DNA of 64,000 bases from Pseudeuparius sepicola. Lineage: Eukaryota > Arthropoda > Insecta > Coleoptera > Anthribidae. The stretch is taken from NCBI GenBank assembly GCA_963920635.1, contig OY987303.1, forward strand, positions 43,895,223 to 43,959,222, written 5' to 3'. Shown here in pieces: positions 24,201 through 35,194 of this stretch. Made by a program: the position numbers and the translations under genes. Numbering within the stretch: the stretch's first letter is position 1; each line of letters opens with the position of its first letter. The notes under the pieces were generated by a model. The model had not been told where the DNA came from. It did no database searches and saw nothing but the letters and a program-made list of their open reading frames with translations.

Positions 24201-24860
24201 CCGATAAAAAAATCTCTAATAGAATTTTCCAAAAAAAATGCATTAAAAAATAGCAGACTACAGCGTACAGCGCATCACCCTTTTCCGGGGGTATTCCGGA
24301 TCAAATCTAAACACTCTGTATATCCTATATTCAGTACAATTTGTTGTTAACTCTGGTTTAATAATTTTAGATATAAGCCACGTAGAATGCTTCGCACCGT
24401 GTTGATCGGTTTGACATTAGCATAAAGTATTTGTTATAATGTACTACTGCGTAGAAGACGACATTCAATAAGAAAATCATCAGATACCTTCCTAATCAAA
24501 CACGCAGCGTAGATGTTCCTTAACCAATAAAATATTTCTGACTGTATTCGGACACGGCCGACATTAAGTCTGCCAGCTTCCTATAAGCTTAGTTGAGACA
24601 GGTGGCCGTTGAGTGCAGCTTGGTTTGCCCGGATGCACATCTTTTATTGTATAAAATTTGAAAAACAATCTTATTGTTAGTGCATAAAATGTTTCCTTAA
24701 CTTATGTATTTTTGTATTTATCCCATAAGTAAAATTTTCTTTTGTCTCATCAATACGTAATTTGTAGTCCGTACCATACTATATTTTAATAATTTTTTTT
24801 TGTACCCCGCTTGTATATACCAGTATATAAAACACTTATTACCAAATAAAATATTAAGTA
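21250..24860. other. No gene recognised; AT-rich DNA with small inverted repeats
   Basis: No frame has recognisable motifs. Two short hairpins occur: CCTCAGACAAAT at 23618 with its complement at 23639-23650, and a 29-base near-perfect inverted repeat at 24013-24083. A 43-base inverted repeat (22408/22698) is listed separately. A TATATAAAGG at about 22755 resembles a TATA box, but nothing downstream supports a gene. Confidence 0.5.
22408..22740. repeat. Exact 43-bp inverted repeat around a 247-bp spacer
   Basis: TCAAAAAAGTGCAAGAGTTT… at 22408-22450 recurs in inverted form at 22698-22740 with no mismatch that I can see. The spacer is partly GC-rich. The identical arms suggest a fairly recent element or inversion junction. 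No TA or longer target duplication is evident just outside the arms. Confidence 0.75.
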
Positions 24861-24868
24861 TCTATGAC

Positions 24869-26400
24869 CGGGAGGTGACGAACAAAGTTAGTCATCAAGT
24901 CTTACAAAAGGTTGAGTATATTTTAATATTAGGTTGATATCCAGAGTACCTATATCACAAACTCTGCCGTCCCTACTTGGTCACTTAAACTTAGGGGAGG
25001 GGGTTAAAATTTACCAAAAAGGGCGTTTTAGTAAACGTTAAATTTCACGAATAATTCCATTTCAGTCCGAAAGCTGACCTCCCTTGGATTATAAATCCGA
25101 CTTAGCAGAGAAAATAAAGGGCAGCTTTCGCCTCGGCAGAGGCCTTTCAATTTGACCCGAGTTGACTAAATACTAAACATCCAGTATCATGGATAAACTA
25201 TAGCTCATTTTTTTCTTTATTTAATGTTGATTTTAAAAATGTAAAGGCAGAGAAAAAAATCGGCAGCGTTTTGCGAGCAGAGGCTCGCAGTTTTCTCGAA
25301 AATTGATTCGATACGAGATGACTAACCCAGTAAACGTGACGTGTTATGAACAAACTGTAGCTCATTTTGCTTGTTATCAAATACTTATTCTAAAACATAA
25401 AAGGCAGAGAAAAATCTAGTAGCGTTTGGCAAGCAGAGGCTATCAAGTTTCTGAAAAAAAAAATTTTTTGAAGCCTATTTCTTGCTTGCTCAAAACAATT
25501 TTTTATCAATTTGGCTACAAAATAATGTCGTAACACTAAGCGGCAAAAAGTCTTACAATGCCACTGTTTACATTAACCCCTTATCAACCTATTTTACCAT
25601 ATTTTACTTTACTCAACAACTACCGCCTACTGCACTGCCTCTATGTTATGCTGCTATCCGCGTTTCATTCTAAAGGGAAGAAGTTTTTGAAAACATCAAA
25701 AATCGCTAAGGTTTGTATCCCAACCCATAGTTAATTGGACGTACTGTATGTATGTAGTTACTTTATAGAAATTATCAACTGATTTTATTGATGTGTGATC
25801 CAAATTCGATATATTCGTAGGTAGTAAATAATAGAAAGTGAATGTAAGAATAAAACTGCAGAGTATATTTAGAATTAAATTTGCTTTCATTTAATAATTA
25901 TTACATTTATTTCTATTAGTAACAAAAAAACTATCGGCAAAGAAGTAAACACAATTTCAACTTACTTAAAACATGTATTAAGGTAAATCAGCTTATACTT
26001 AACCAATATTGCCTCTACAAACAATTATTATACTTAGGTATATCTTATCATAGACAACTGAAATAAGAAAACAAATGAAAATAGCTGCCAGCCTACCTGT
26101 TATATCCTCCATATCATATATGTTATGATTTTAACAACGAAAGCTGCCCTTTATTTTCGCTGCTAAGTCGGATTTATAATCCAAGGGAGGTCAGCTTTCG
26201 GACTGAAATGGAATTATTCGTGAAATTTAACGTTTACTAAAACGCACTTTTTGGTAAATTTTAACCCCCTCCCCTAAGTTTAAGTGACCAAGTAGGGACG
26301 GCAGAGTGTGTGATATAGGTACTCTGGATATCAACCTAATATTAAAATATACTCAACCTTTTGTAAGACTTGATGACTAACTTTGTTCGTCACCTCCCGG
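24869..26400. mobile_element. Foldback element with 262-bp arms and 8-bp target duplication
   Basis: Arms run from 24869 (CGGGAGGTGACGAACAAAG) to about 25130 and, inverted, from 26138 to 26400, with only a few mismatches. The host octamer TCTATGAC lies directly outside both ends (24861-24868 and 26401-26408). An 8-bp duplication is typical of hAT, P and Merlin-type transposases. There is no transposase inside. The spacer holds an imperfect direct duplication (25195/25352). Confidence 0.92.
25195..25475. repeat. Imperfect tandem duplication inside the foldback spacer
   Basis: AAACTATAGCTCATTTT at 25195 and AAACTGTAGCTCATTTT at 25352 open two related units about 157 bases apart. Both continue with AGGCAGAGAAAAA… and AGCAGAGGCT. 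Divergence is moderate, so the duplication is older than the arm symmetry suggests. Confidence 0.65.
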
Positions 26401-26408
26401 TCTATGAC

Positions 26409-26875
26409 TTTTAAATAACTTATACCAATTCCCATTGCCAGTGAAGAATATAACGTACTATGAGATGATAATATTTAACGTCCATTTTCCCATAAGCTGT
26501 TAAATTTTATTATAACGTACTGTACTGATCTGGCAGTTCTAAAGGTGTCGTCTGGCGAACAATGTGTAAGTATATATCCATAATGAGAAATGAAGTCAGT
26601 AGGTAAATATGAAGTACTAGGTATAGAAAAGGGATAGGTATAAATGCGACGTTGCTACTGCTTGAGAGGAACAAAACATTACAACCACGGTAGGGAGAGG
26701 CACGAGCGAATAGCAAATGGGATGTGATTATAATAACATATTATAATCAGGTGCCACGCTTACCCCGAGAGATCCCCATCAACTAATCGATAAGCAGGAG
26801 TAGGGAGAACTTACTTTCGGTTAGTGCCCGTCGACCGCGATGAGTTGCGTAAAGCTTCTTAGTGCATCAATTTTC
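26409..26875. other. No gene recognised
   Basis: Intergenic sequence between the foldback element and the CAGGATG-type modules. Short frames only. Confidence 0.5.
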
Positions 26876-27105
26876 AATCTGAAAGTTTTCCGCTATCTCT
26901 TAAAATAAACATTCCACGGCTATTAAAATTTTTGCTCAATTTGAGGTTTTTGTTATATTGCGCAACAAGTTGGCCATGTATGCAGATCTTTATTAGCATC
27001 ACATAGGTAGCTGTCCAAAATTGCCACATTTTTGTTCCGTACGTTTTTTTTGTAGGGTGCAAAATAAGCGAGAAAATCGCGGTGGTAGTCCTAAAAAATC
27101 ATCCT
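26876..27105 (-). mobile_element. CAGGATG-type MITE module, left of the small gene
   Basis: The end CATCCTG at 27105 and the adjoining GCAAAATAAGCGAGAAAATC block recur in inverted order at 27749-27805. The CTCTTAAAATAAACAT and CTCAATTTGAG motifs recur in direct order at about 27920 and 27965. The arrangement is therefore two related but rearranged copies, one each side of the 27196-27614 gene. Confidence 0.55.
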
Positions 27106-27195
27106 GTATATATAAAATATTCAAGTCAGCCTGACACTGACACTAAAATTGAAATTAAACAAGAAAGTCGTCATTCGTTTAGTAGTTCGACCAAA

Positions 27196-27614
27196 ATGAA
27201 AGGAGAAGGTGTGGATATGAATGCCGAAGGTGCGGATATGAATGCCGACCAGCAAGCAATAACCCAGGAGAAAACGACGGATGTAGGGCCGGCGGAACCA
27301 GAGTTGTCGACGACGTCGACGACGCCGACGCCGGCGCCGCCCAGGGACAAATCTTCCTGGAGGAAGGTGAATCAGATTAATCGAGTAAACAAAAAGTAAG
27401 AAACCTATTTATAATCTCTATTTCTGAATTATTTTAACGTAGGTACCCTTCTTACAGAAAGCGAAACAAAAGAAAAAATAAGTTTGGCCCAAGGAGGCCG
27501 CAAGATCAAGTATCCGAAGGCCTCAAAGTAGCCGCGGAGATGGCACGGCGGGGCCCACAAACAAGTGGGCCCCTAAATATAATGTTTATAAACAACTACA
27601 TCAATAAAAAATAA
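27196..27614 (+). CDS. Candidate two-exon gene for a 118-residue charged protein
   Basis: Exon 1 (27196-27395) starts at ATG in the context CCAAAATGA and ends at the donor AA|GTAAGA. A 62-base intron ends in TTCTTACAG, and exon 2 (27458-27614) continues in frame to TAA. The spliced frame is continuous, gives 118 residues, and AATAAA-like signals overlap the stop. The protein has a repeated 'GVDMNAEGADMNA' stretch, a Thr/Pro-rich linker ('TTSTTPTPAPP'), and a basic 'KKRNKRKNKFGPRRP' segment across the splice that looks like a nuclear-localisation or RNA-binding patch. I do not recognise the family. The frame also stays open upstream to 27082, so an earlier exon or start is possible. It could be a host gene piece or cargo between two MITE modules. 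Intron length and consensus sites argue against chance. Confidence 0.45.
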
Positions 27615-27748
27615 ATCTAATATGTTTATTTATTCTCCAACTACAAAATAATGAGATTACAATTTTATAAAAAATCCAGTAATTCAGGAAAATCATTAAA
27701 TTTTGATATTTAAAATCGAACAGTACAAAAATTGTTCAATATAATATA

Positions 27749-27990
27749 CAGGATGATTTTTATGACTGCCACCGCGATTTTCTCGCTTATTTTGCGCCCT
27801 ACTTCGGCTCTCTTGAGGGCCTAAAGAAAGCCGAAGACCCTGTGTAATTTTCTGAAACTATCTGAGCACCTGGATGGATAAAGCTTCTCAGTGCCATCAA
27901 TTTTCGATATAAAAGTTTTCCTATATCTCTTAAAATAAACATGATACGGCTATTAATTGCTTTGCTCAATTTGAGTTTTTTTATACAGGG
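27749..27990 (+). mobile_element. CAGGATG-type MITE module, right of the small gene
   Basis: It starts at CAGGATGATTTTTATGACTG (27749), the inverted counterpart of the left module, and runs to a TTTATACAGGGTGTTTCGG terminus near 27985. An inner stretch CGGCTCTCTTGAGGGC…AAGCCGAAG is absent from the left module. Confidence 0.55.
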
Positions 27991-27999
27991 TGTTTCGGA

Positions 28000-28985
28000 C
28001 CTAAATACAATAATTTTAACCACATGTGGAGAAAATTGAGCTTAATACGAATCCGCACTTAAAAAATATTAAAAGTCAATAATAAAGCCAGAAATTTTTT
28101 TTAAGGAAGCTATTTTTTAAAGACAATAACGACGCCACTGGCGAGGAAACGACCGGGAAGTAGACGGGCCAGAAGCTACATTATAGGGCGTCGTGCAATG
28201 TTGCCGATTTTAGCCGGCATTCCCCTGAACTAAGAGCCGTGACTTGTGGGACGACAGATCCTCGACTCGGAAACGCAGCAAAAAACTAAAATAAAGAAGG
28301 GCCTGCATAGCAACAGAACACGCCACTGCGAAGGCTCGAGGCGGTGCAGGGAGGGGGAGACAGCCGGCCAGCCGGCCGGCGAGACGGAAGTGTGGGCACA
28401 GAATAGGGGAATAAGAAGTTTTACTCGACCAGAATCGGTGGTTAGAGGGGTATTTTTTTATGTAGGTGCGCCTGGCTAGTACGAATTCTATGCGCAGACT
28501 GGTGTACTTCGTTGCCAAATCAATATACGCTTCGAAAATACTATATTCGTAATTTTTTCATAACGCTATACAATAATAAAATGAAGACAGAAAGTAATTT
28601 TAATTAATAGCTTAATAGCACTATACTTCATGGTCAAGATTTGAATTTGGTTTTTGATTCTATTATACCTGTATTATATTATAGATAAAAGCACTTTACC
28701 TCTGGTTTGCAACAACGCTCAAGATCAGGCAACCCTGCGACCGACCAAACACTCATAAAATCAATAAAATATGATAATTTTATAGGTTATAAATGTTAAA
28801 TAGGTAAACAAAGTTTTTAAATCCGAGAAAAGGTAAATCATATTTTGGAGGTAGATTCCCTTGGTATCTCTATAAATACGTGCAGCGTCATCCACTTTAT
28901 TGTGATTGTATGTTTAGCAGCTGTGTTATTCATATACATTATACATTCGTGCCTGTGTGATATTTTTGGTTTATTCGCGGTAGTG
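28000..28985. other. No gene recognised; GC-rich patch and a repeated junction motif
   Basis: 28130-28480 is GC-rich and includes GACGCCACTGGCGAGG. TGCGCCTGGCTAGTA at about 28467 recurs in the same orientation at about 32547, on the far side of the THAP gene. Short frames on both strands lack known motifs. Confidence 0.5.
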
Positions 28986-29852
28986 ATGGCTCCGATTTAT
29001 TGTTCAGTTTCTGGTTGTTCTAATGACACAGAGAGCAACCCGGGAATAAGCTTTTTTAGATTCCCCCTGGATCCTGAAAGGTAAGTGGCAAAGTTTGTTG
29101 AGAAAGTATTTGAGGTTATAAACGCACTGTTTGTTTTTGTAATATATTATTATATTTTTGCTTATTACGCGTGAACACGTTTAAACAAAATGTATTTTTA
29201 ATTCCTGTAGAAAGCCGTCGATGTCCTATTTGCATGCTCAAGCTGGTTTCTGCTTTAAACATTGATTTATATTTGTAACAAGAAGTAGTGGATATCCTGT
29301 ACCAAATATTTATAATAAATATTTCAACCAACCGTAGACCGTAGGTATAGATATCCTATAAAGAAAAAACAAATTTGTATATTATTCTATGCATATACCA
29401 TCGAACTTCGTATATAGTGTATACCTATCTCAAATACTTTCGATAATGTCTGTTTCTGGCTTACAAAATTTGTAATCATTTTAATCGTGTAATGATCTGC
29501 CATTTGCAAAAATTGGGTTGTAGAACTATTTTGTAAACTTTTGTGTTAACTTCAAGCTTGTTATTAGTATAATGGACAATTTTTTGTGTGAAATGACACC
29601 TTTCATTTTTTTAGCTGTTCTCAGTGGGTACAAAATTGTGAGAGATTCGATCTCCTGGGAAGAGATCCTCGTCAGCTACCTATATGGTAACTACAGACAG
29701 AGTATGTTCGGAACATTTCGAACCTCACATGTTTGCGGGACTTTCGAAGAATGAACTGAAAAAGTTAGCTCTTCCAACAATATTTAAAAAAGGTAACTAT
29801 GATGTTTGATTTTTTGTTGATATTGTGTATGAACAGTTATTTCTATGTACAG

Positions 29853-30627
29853 ACTGTGCAACGATTACTGCTCCGAGTAGTTCGACCCATGGTCTGGAGC
29901 TCGAGAGGCCTTCGACACAAATTGGTGAATCTCATCTTGATACTAGAGGTAATAATAAAAAAAGCAGTGCCGGCTTATTTATACAGTGACCGGCAGAAAG
30001 TTGGACACAAATGGAAAACTTTTTTACTATTAATTTATCAGAAAATTTTATTCTTGATAAAAGTTGGTGCATCATTTCAAACTCAAAATGCACATATCAA
30101 AATTTAAATATCTCTTTCTGGATACGAGGTAGATTAAAAAATGTCAAAATAGTAAAGTAACCTTATATTTTAAAATACGGTAAAAAGTTACTTACAAAAG
30201 TTGTTTGGAATCAAAGGTGAATGTCAGATTTAAAGTCACAGCCACATAGCCAAAAAAATTTAACTTTTTTTGTATTTTTTTAGACCACGCTGTGTATTAC
30301 AAAAAACAAAATACCGCAAGCGCAACTTATCATCGGATAACACATGAATTTGCTACTAAACTTTAATTTTGTTCGATTAGCAGCTAGAAGTTTAAATTAA
30401 TCAGAGTTTAAAAATATTAAATTTTTGTGTCCAACTTATTCCTTTACTCAATGGTCCAACTTTCTGCCGGTCACTGGATATAATGTTTGTTTTTTATTGA
30501 TTTTTTGTATAAAGACTTTTTCTATATACAGAGTGTGCAACAATTACCGCTCCGAGTAGTTCGACCCATGGTCTGGAGCTGGAGAGGCCTTCGACGCAAA
30601 TTGGTGAATCTCATCTTGATACTAGAG
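29853..30627 (+). repeat. Tandem duplication of THAP-gene exon 3
   Basis: The 96-base exon at 29853-29948 and its copy at 30532-30627 are almost identical; the few changes include ACG>ACA and CTCGAG>CTGGAG. The copies also share the flanking acceptor tract and the following GTAATAATAAAAAAA. Both have phase 1 at each side, so inclusion of one or both keeps the frame. A MITE (29984-30476) now separates the two units. Confidence 0.85.
29984..30476. mobile_element. 493-bp Tc1-like MITE
   Basis: CAGTGACCGGCAGAAAGTTG at 29984 is matched by its complement ending at 30476, and the match goes on into GGACACAAA. Left flank is TA; the right flank now reads GA. CAGTG…AAAGTTTGGACACA-like ends are common in Tc1-like elements. 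No transposase frame is present. Confidence 0.85.
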
Positions 30628-30784
30628 GTAATAATAAAAAAAAACGTATAGGCTTATTTCTATAGGCAAGTTCTCAAATGTTTCCACAATGTAACAACAT
30701 TATGTGCAATATATACGCCAAGTGGTTTGTTTATATTTTGTTTAGTTCGTTATGTCGCTTAGTATATTTTTTCTACTGTGATAT

Positions 30785-31375
30785 ACAGAGTGTTATTTAA
30801 GTACGTGGCCAAACTTTAAGAGTTAATTCTTTGAGTGGTCCTAACACGAAAAGTTTATATAAACATAGGCTCAGTAATGCTTCATCTTCAAGATACAGGG
30901 TGTCAAACTTATTGAAAAAAAATTTTTCGTAATAATCCCTGAACCGATTTTGTTGAAATTTGGCAGTGTTAGTTATGGTAGATAGGGGTCAATTTAGCCC
31001 TAGGTAGATTGAAATTATTAAGTCCAGTGGCGTCCCGGGAGGCGCCTTAACCTATATTTTTGAGAAAAAAATACACCACTGACTTTTAAAACTTTTAAGT
31101 TTTTTCACATGAAGCAAGTAAAAATACAACTTTTTTGTCTCTTGAATTTTTTTTGTATTTTGCTTCGTTTTCGAGAAAACGATAAAAACCACTTAATTGT
31201 ATGCCATTGCTTTGTAGTTGCTTTATCGAAAACAAAGCAAGATAAGAAAAAAAATCAAGAAACAAAAAAGTTATATTCTTAGTTGCTTAATGCGAAAAAA
31301 ATATAAAAGTTGTAAAGAAGTCAGTCGCGCACATTTTTTTCTCAAAAATATTGGTTAAGGATACTTTAACTATTT
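30785..31375. mobile_element. Truncated foldback element in the last THAP intron
   Basis: A TATACAGAGTG end near 30785 and ATACAGGGTGTC near 30894 precede a large internal inverted repeat centred near 31190; GTCAGTGGTG-side and GAAGTCAGTC-side sequences pair. The left arm has CCAGTGGCGTCCCGGGAGGC (31023). The right arm stops short, so this is a partial element. Confidence 0.6.
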
Positions 31376-31891
31376 ACATTCATGTTTTTTCTTTTAGATA
31401 CCGCCAGTCAAACAGTGTCATCTTTAACTGCAGATACTCCAAGAAAGCATGCTATGCGCCAAAAAATTAGAAATTTTGAAAGAAAATTGAAAATGTATAT
31501 GATGCAAAAAAAACAGCATGCTCCGAAGAATATAACGGCGGAGGAGTTCTTTGATTTCTGCAACCGACATTTCACACCACCAACAGCAGCATTTCTAATT
31601 ATATAAATATAGAATTAAGTGAAAAAAATTGTATAGCATATAATATATGTTTCAGGTTATTTCTTGAAAAATTTTTTAGAAAAACATCAGTGCGACATTT
31701 GTACTTCGTATTTAAATAGGTAATCCCACATTATTATAAGAGAGCGTGCCATGTTAACTTATTTCTCCCCCACAAGACTATTTGGATTATATTTATAAAT
31801 TAGAAGACCAGTTTTGTAAATGTTTCCTTAAATACGCAGCAGAAAATAATGTAGGTATAAAAATAAAAGAACATTATACGTTATATCGTTA

Positions 31892-32034
31892 CAGTTTGTT
31901 CAGCGAATGTTCGGCCCTACGTCACAACTCCCCTTGTTTGGCTCGTGAATACACGACCAATATTCATCGTATAGTCACGAGTAAGACAAGGACGGGAGTT
32001 GTGACGTAGGGCCGAACATTCGCTGAACAAACTG
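31892..32034. mobile_element. 143-bp palindromic MITE
   Basis: CAGTTTGTTCAGCGAATGTT (31892) is matched by its complement ending at 32034. The arms stay paired for at least 43 bases and then nearly to the centre (GGCTCGTGA/TCACGAG). TA flanks both ends (31890-31891, 32035-32036), as for Tc1/mariner. The near-perfect arms imply recent insertion. Confidence 0.92.
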
Positions 32035-32039
32035 TATAT

Positions 32040-33515
32040 ATTCATCTTTGTGAATCATTTCCTTATGATTTTTTATTGAGTCTGTATGTTAGATTTAGAA
32101 TATTTTCATCTTTGGCATTTTTAAACAGAGATATGCGAGTAACTGCAAATAAGAAAAATTACAAATTATCGAATTTGTAATATAAATTTGTGTTATTTTG
32201 TATTGTACTTATTAGTGTTTATAATTTTTGTAATATATATACATATGTACATTGAGATATCTTCAAATAGGTACTTTTATTTTTTTCACCTCCAAACAAT
32301 TTCAGCAACTACTGCTACTGTAATGCATAATGTATGCATGCACCAAACCACGACTGCAAAGCATATTACAAAGAACAACAATTGTGAAAAATCTATAAGA
32401 TTATGTATTTAATAAAAATGTAATCGCATTCAGAACAATCTATAAATATTTGTGATATTATTTGACTTAATCCGACCCTGGCAGACGCGGCGACGCTCGA
32501 GAGCCGGCCCTGTCTCAAAGTACAGCGACCTTTCGCAGGCCAGCTGGTTGCGCCTGGCTAGTATAAAATATATGCGCGAGAGGGGAAATCTTTGCCACCG
32601 ACATCAAAGGTGCCGACATTGAGTGAAACTTCTGATTCCCTTATTCTGTGGTGTGGGTCAGTGGGTCAAGCGTGGTTGGGTGACAGACGTCGCGTCCGCG
32701 AATTGCCGGACCGGACGGCTCGAAAAAGGCTTACTCAACTCGATTATCTTTTGGACTGTAGGTAACGTTGTGAACGCGACCAGGAAGCTCGTGTACCGAC
32801 CTCTGGAGCAATTTTGTGATAATATGGCAAGTGCGAATGTGAGTGGCGAGGAGGATAGTTTTTAAACCACCTTTCATTTGCTATCAGCGATTATTATCCT
32901 AAAGGATAACAAAAGGATAGAAAAAGGTGGGCACATTTAGATAAAAATGTTCGTTGCCTGGCGCCGCGATCTGGCAACGTCGAAGGAAGACCTGAAACCA
33001 GTTTGCGTCTCCCTCGCGCCTTGGGTACGCGTCTACCCGATAATAAAACTGAGCGGCTGGTTAGGGGAAATATTAAAATTATTTAATTATTTCTAAAATA
33101 TTTCCGAAAAAAAATTTTATACTCCCGATTTTCACGAAAACCATTTAGCGATTTTTTATTTAAAATCTGACACCACGGAGTTAATCAAGATACCCCGAAA
33201 CCCCCATGTACCAAATTTTAACAAAAAATATACAGGCAGTTACATACTACAAGGTGCCAAAGTTGAGCAAAATATTAATTTTAAGGGCCCTTGGCGAGTC
33301 AAGTGTGTCATGGAATCCCCTCAAAACAGTTGATTGGTCAACAGAACCACTCAAAGTTTTGGTGTGCAGAGATCCAATATAAAATATACAGGGTGTCTTT
33401 CTCTGTGCCCTCTCAAAATACTGAATTTTTTGGGGTCAAAAATCGAGTAGGTATATCAAAACCGTCCCAGATACGATAAACACAATAAAGTCTAAAAAAT
33501 ACAGAAGCCTGCCAG
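32040..33515. other. No gene recognised; mixed intergenic DNA
   Basis: 32490-32720 and 32940-33040 are GC-rich islands without recognisable coding motifs. A TATACAGGGTGTC end lies at about 33386. The 80-codon frame at 32623-32865 has no known motif and uses no evident start context. Confidence 0.5.
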
Positions 33516-33519
33516 ACGT

Positions 33520-34376
33520 TGTTTAGAAGGTCCAACAATTTAAATTGCTTTTTATTTGTTGGTTGGCATTTTGTTAAAAGAAAAATAGTTTTGGAATTTT
33601 TGATTTTCCAGAAAAATCGTGCAAAATTAAAAAATATAGAAACTTGCTTCTTTCGGGGATGTATAGACCATGTGAAATGTTACTTGAAAAAAATTTGCCA
33701 GCCGTTTTGCTTAATTAAAAAAAAAACAACATATTTTTCGCAAATGCGACGAGTGAAGCGAGGAGCAATGGCCGGCAGAACCTGTCTTCGAAGGTGTAAA
33801 GGGCACGTAAAAGTTAAAAAAGTTACTTGAAAATTATTTTCCCAGCCGCACTGCTCATTTAGAAAAGAATAGTTTTTCGCAAAGCACTACGAGCGAAGCC
33901 AGGAGCAATAGCCTGCAGAGCCCACCCGCTTCATCAAAATTAACGCACGAGGCCCTTTTCGGACGACAAACAATCTGTGGTCCTCTCACGAAATACATAA
34001 CTTTTTATTAAAACTTTATGTCGTCAGCGTTGTCATGTTTACCCAACAAAATCCTGTTTCATTCTTTGAACTTACTAAAAAACCGAGAACTACACGTACA
34101 TTGTGTTATCTGGCAACGTTGGGTGGAAAATTTCAACTTGATATTGAGGTCAGTTACATGTAGACAATTTTTGTTTCCGCTATCTCTGATCTCTAAAAGG
34201 CGGAGTGCCGCAATAAACCATCGCGAATGGGACGTGAGGCCAAGCGGCCGAAGTTCGGCGGCGGCGCCGGCGTAGCCGCCGCAATGACCAGACCCTCGGG
34301 GTTTCCGCGTGAGTTGCAGTAAATAAGGTAGCGGCGGCAAAGCCGCCGCCCGCCGCAAGCCTGGGGATACTGCTAG
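33520..34376 (+). mobile_element. Composite repeat copy 4, degraded, with single 67-bp monomers
   Basis: It contains the TTTCGGGGATGTA…TTACTTGAAAA module (33655-33700) and then two isolated versions of the 67-bp satellite monomer: GACGAGTGAAGCGAGGAGC at 33747, and CTACGAGCGAAGCCAGGAGC at 33885. A GC-rich tail follows (GCGGCGGC/GCCGCCGC hairpins, 34255-34350). It ends with GCTAGT (CTAG at 34373-34376). Module order matches the end of copy 2. Confidence 0.7.
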
Positions 34377-34379
34377 TAC

Positions 34380-35102
34380 TTAGTTATTATTTGTTGCGCC
34401 GGCGGGTATGAAACACAAGGATAGGTACCCCAAAAAATATTTGTACAAATTGGAGGTGTATCTAGTTGCACGTATTTTCAGCTCGTTAAAATCCGCCACT
34501 ATCTCGCCCATCCCCTCCTGTCCCCATTGTCGGCGATGATGAACGCGCGAGACAAAAACCTTTTAAACGGGCAAAAACCGTGGGCTCCCCGCCGTTCCTC
34601 AAAATTTAATTATGATACGCAATTAGAGATTAGGATTTATTCCGACAGGTTTAATTACGCCAGCCGCGATTTATACAGCGCGTTTCCCGAAAATAAATTA
34701 GCCGCTGGGTAGCCGTGAAGGGTTGGGCATTATCAATATTAAATATCTGGCAGGAAGGGGGGGGGGGGCTGGGCGGGGCGGGACGTCTTGTATTCGAGCG
34801 CAGACAGGCCGCCGTTGTTTCGGGGTGTTAGCCTCGCCGCCAGCAAAACTTAATAAAGATAATGCCCTGTGCCGGAACAATGAGCAAATTGTAGTTAGTT
34901 ATATCCCCGAAGTCGTACTCGGGGGTGGCGGATGGGCGCGAGCTGATTACACGATGGGGAGACGTAACACGGGCAGACGACAACGGGTTATTTCATTTCG
35001 ATCGAACATAATCACAATCACCAATAATCTATATGCTGATGTGGTAATAGAATATGTCAACCTTACTTTTAAAGTAGAAGCTGTATGTGCAATTGAAACT
35101 TG
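34380..35102. other. No gene recognised; unique-looking DNA
   Basis: Moderately GC-rich with a run of G at about 34758-34768. The 126-codon plus-strand frame (34723-35103) crosses the G-run and low-complexity Gly/Arg sequence and has no motif that I recognise. Confidence 0.5.
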
Positions 35103-35154
35103 AGAAGTGAAAAGACCCTTGTATACTTTGCACAGTTATTTATATTAAAAATCC

Positions 35155-35194
35155 TGACAGAGCGCTTTCGGTTATACAACCATCATCAGTGTCA
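35155..35194 (-). ncRNA. Hammerhead ribozyme (left Penelope copy)
   Basis: This is the minus-strand mirror of the ribozyme at 39542-39581 and has an identical core. See that entry for the base-by-base layout. Confidence 0.7.

Larger units (their letters stand above)
28986..31606 (+). pseudogene. THAP-domain gene remnant (P-element/THAP9-like), 4-5 exons
   Basis: Exon 1 (28986-29080) starts ATG and encodes 'MAPIYCSVSGCSNDTESN' and 'FFRFPLDPE', the first two zinc ligands (CxxxxC) and the FP motif of a THAP DNA-binding finger; its donor is AG|GTAAGT. Exon 2 (29615-29792, acceptor TTTTTTTAG) begins with the conserved Trp ('CSQWVQNC'). After a frame change near 29685 it has 'VCSEHFEPHMF', the Cys-x2-His ligand pair, then 'KLALPTIFKK', the AVPTIF-like end. 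Exon 3 (29853-29948) is acidic and Ser/Thr-rich. A second copy of it lies at 30532-30627. The last exon (31398-31606) encodes 'TPRKHAMRQKIRNFERKLK', the coiled-coil-like segment after the finger in THAP transposases. Splice phases fit (1-1) throughout. The frameshift with an in-frame TAA at 29688, plus two intron insertions, suggest a decaying gene. No catalytic domain follows. Confidence 0.75.

Noticed and set aside
34723..35103. 126-codon Gly/Arg-rich frame as a gene
   Set aside because: It crosses a homopolymer G run and low-complexity sequence and has no recognisable domain.
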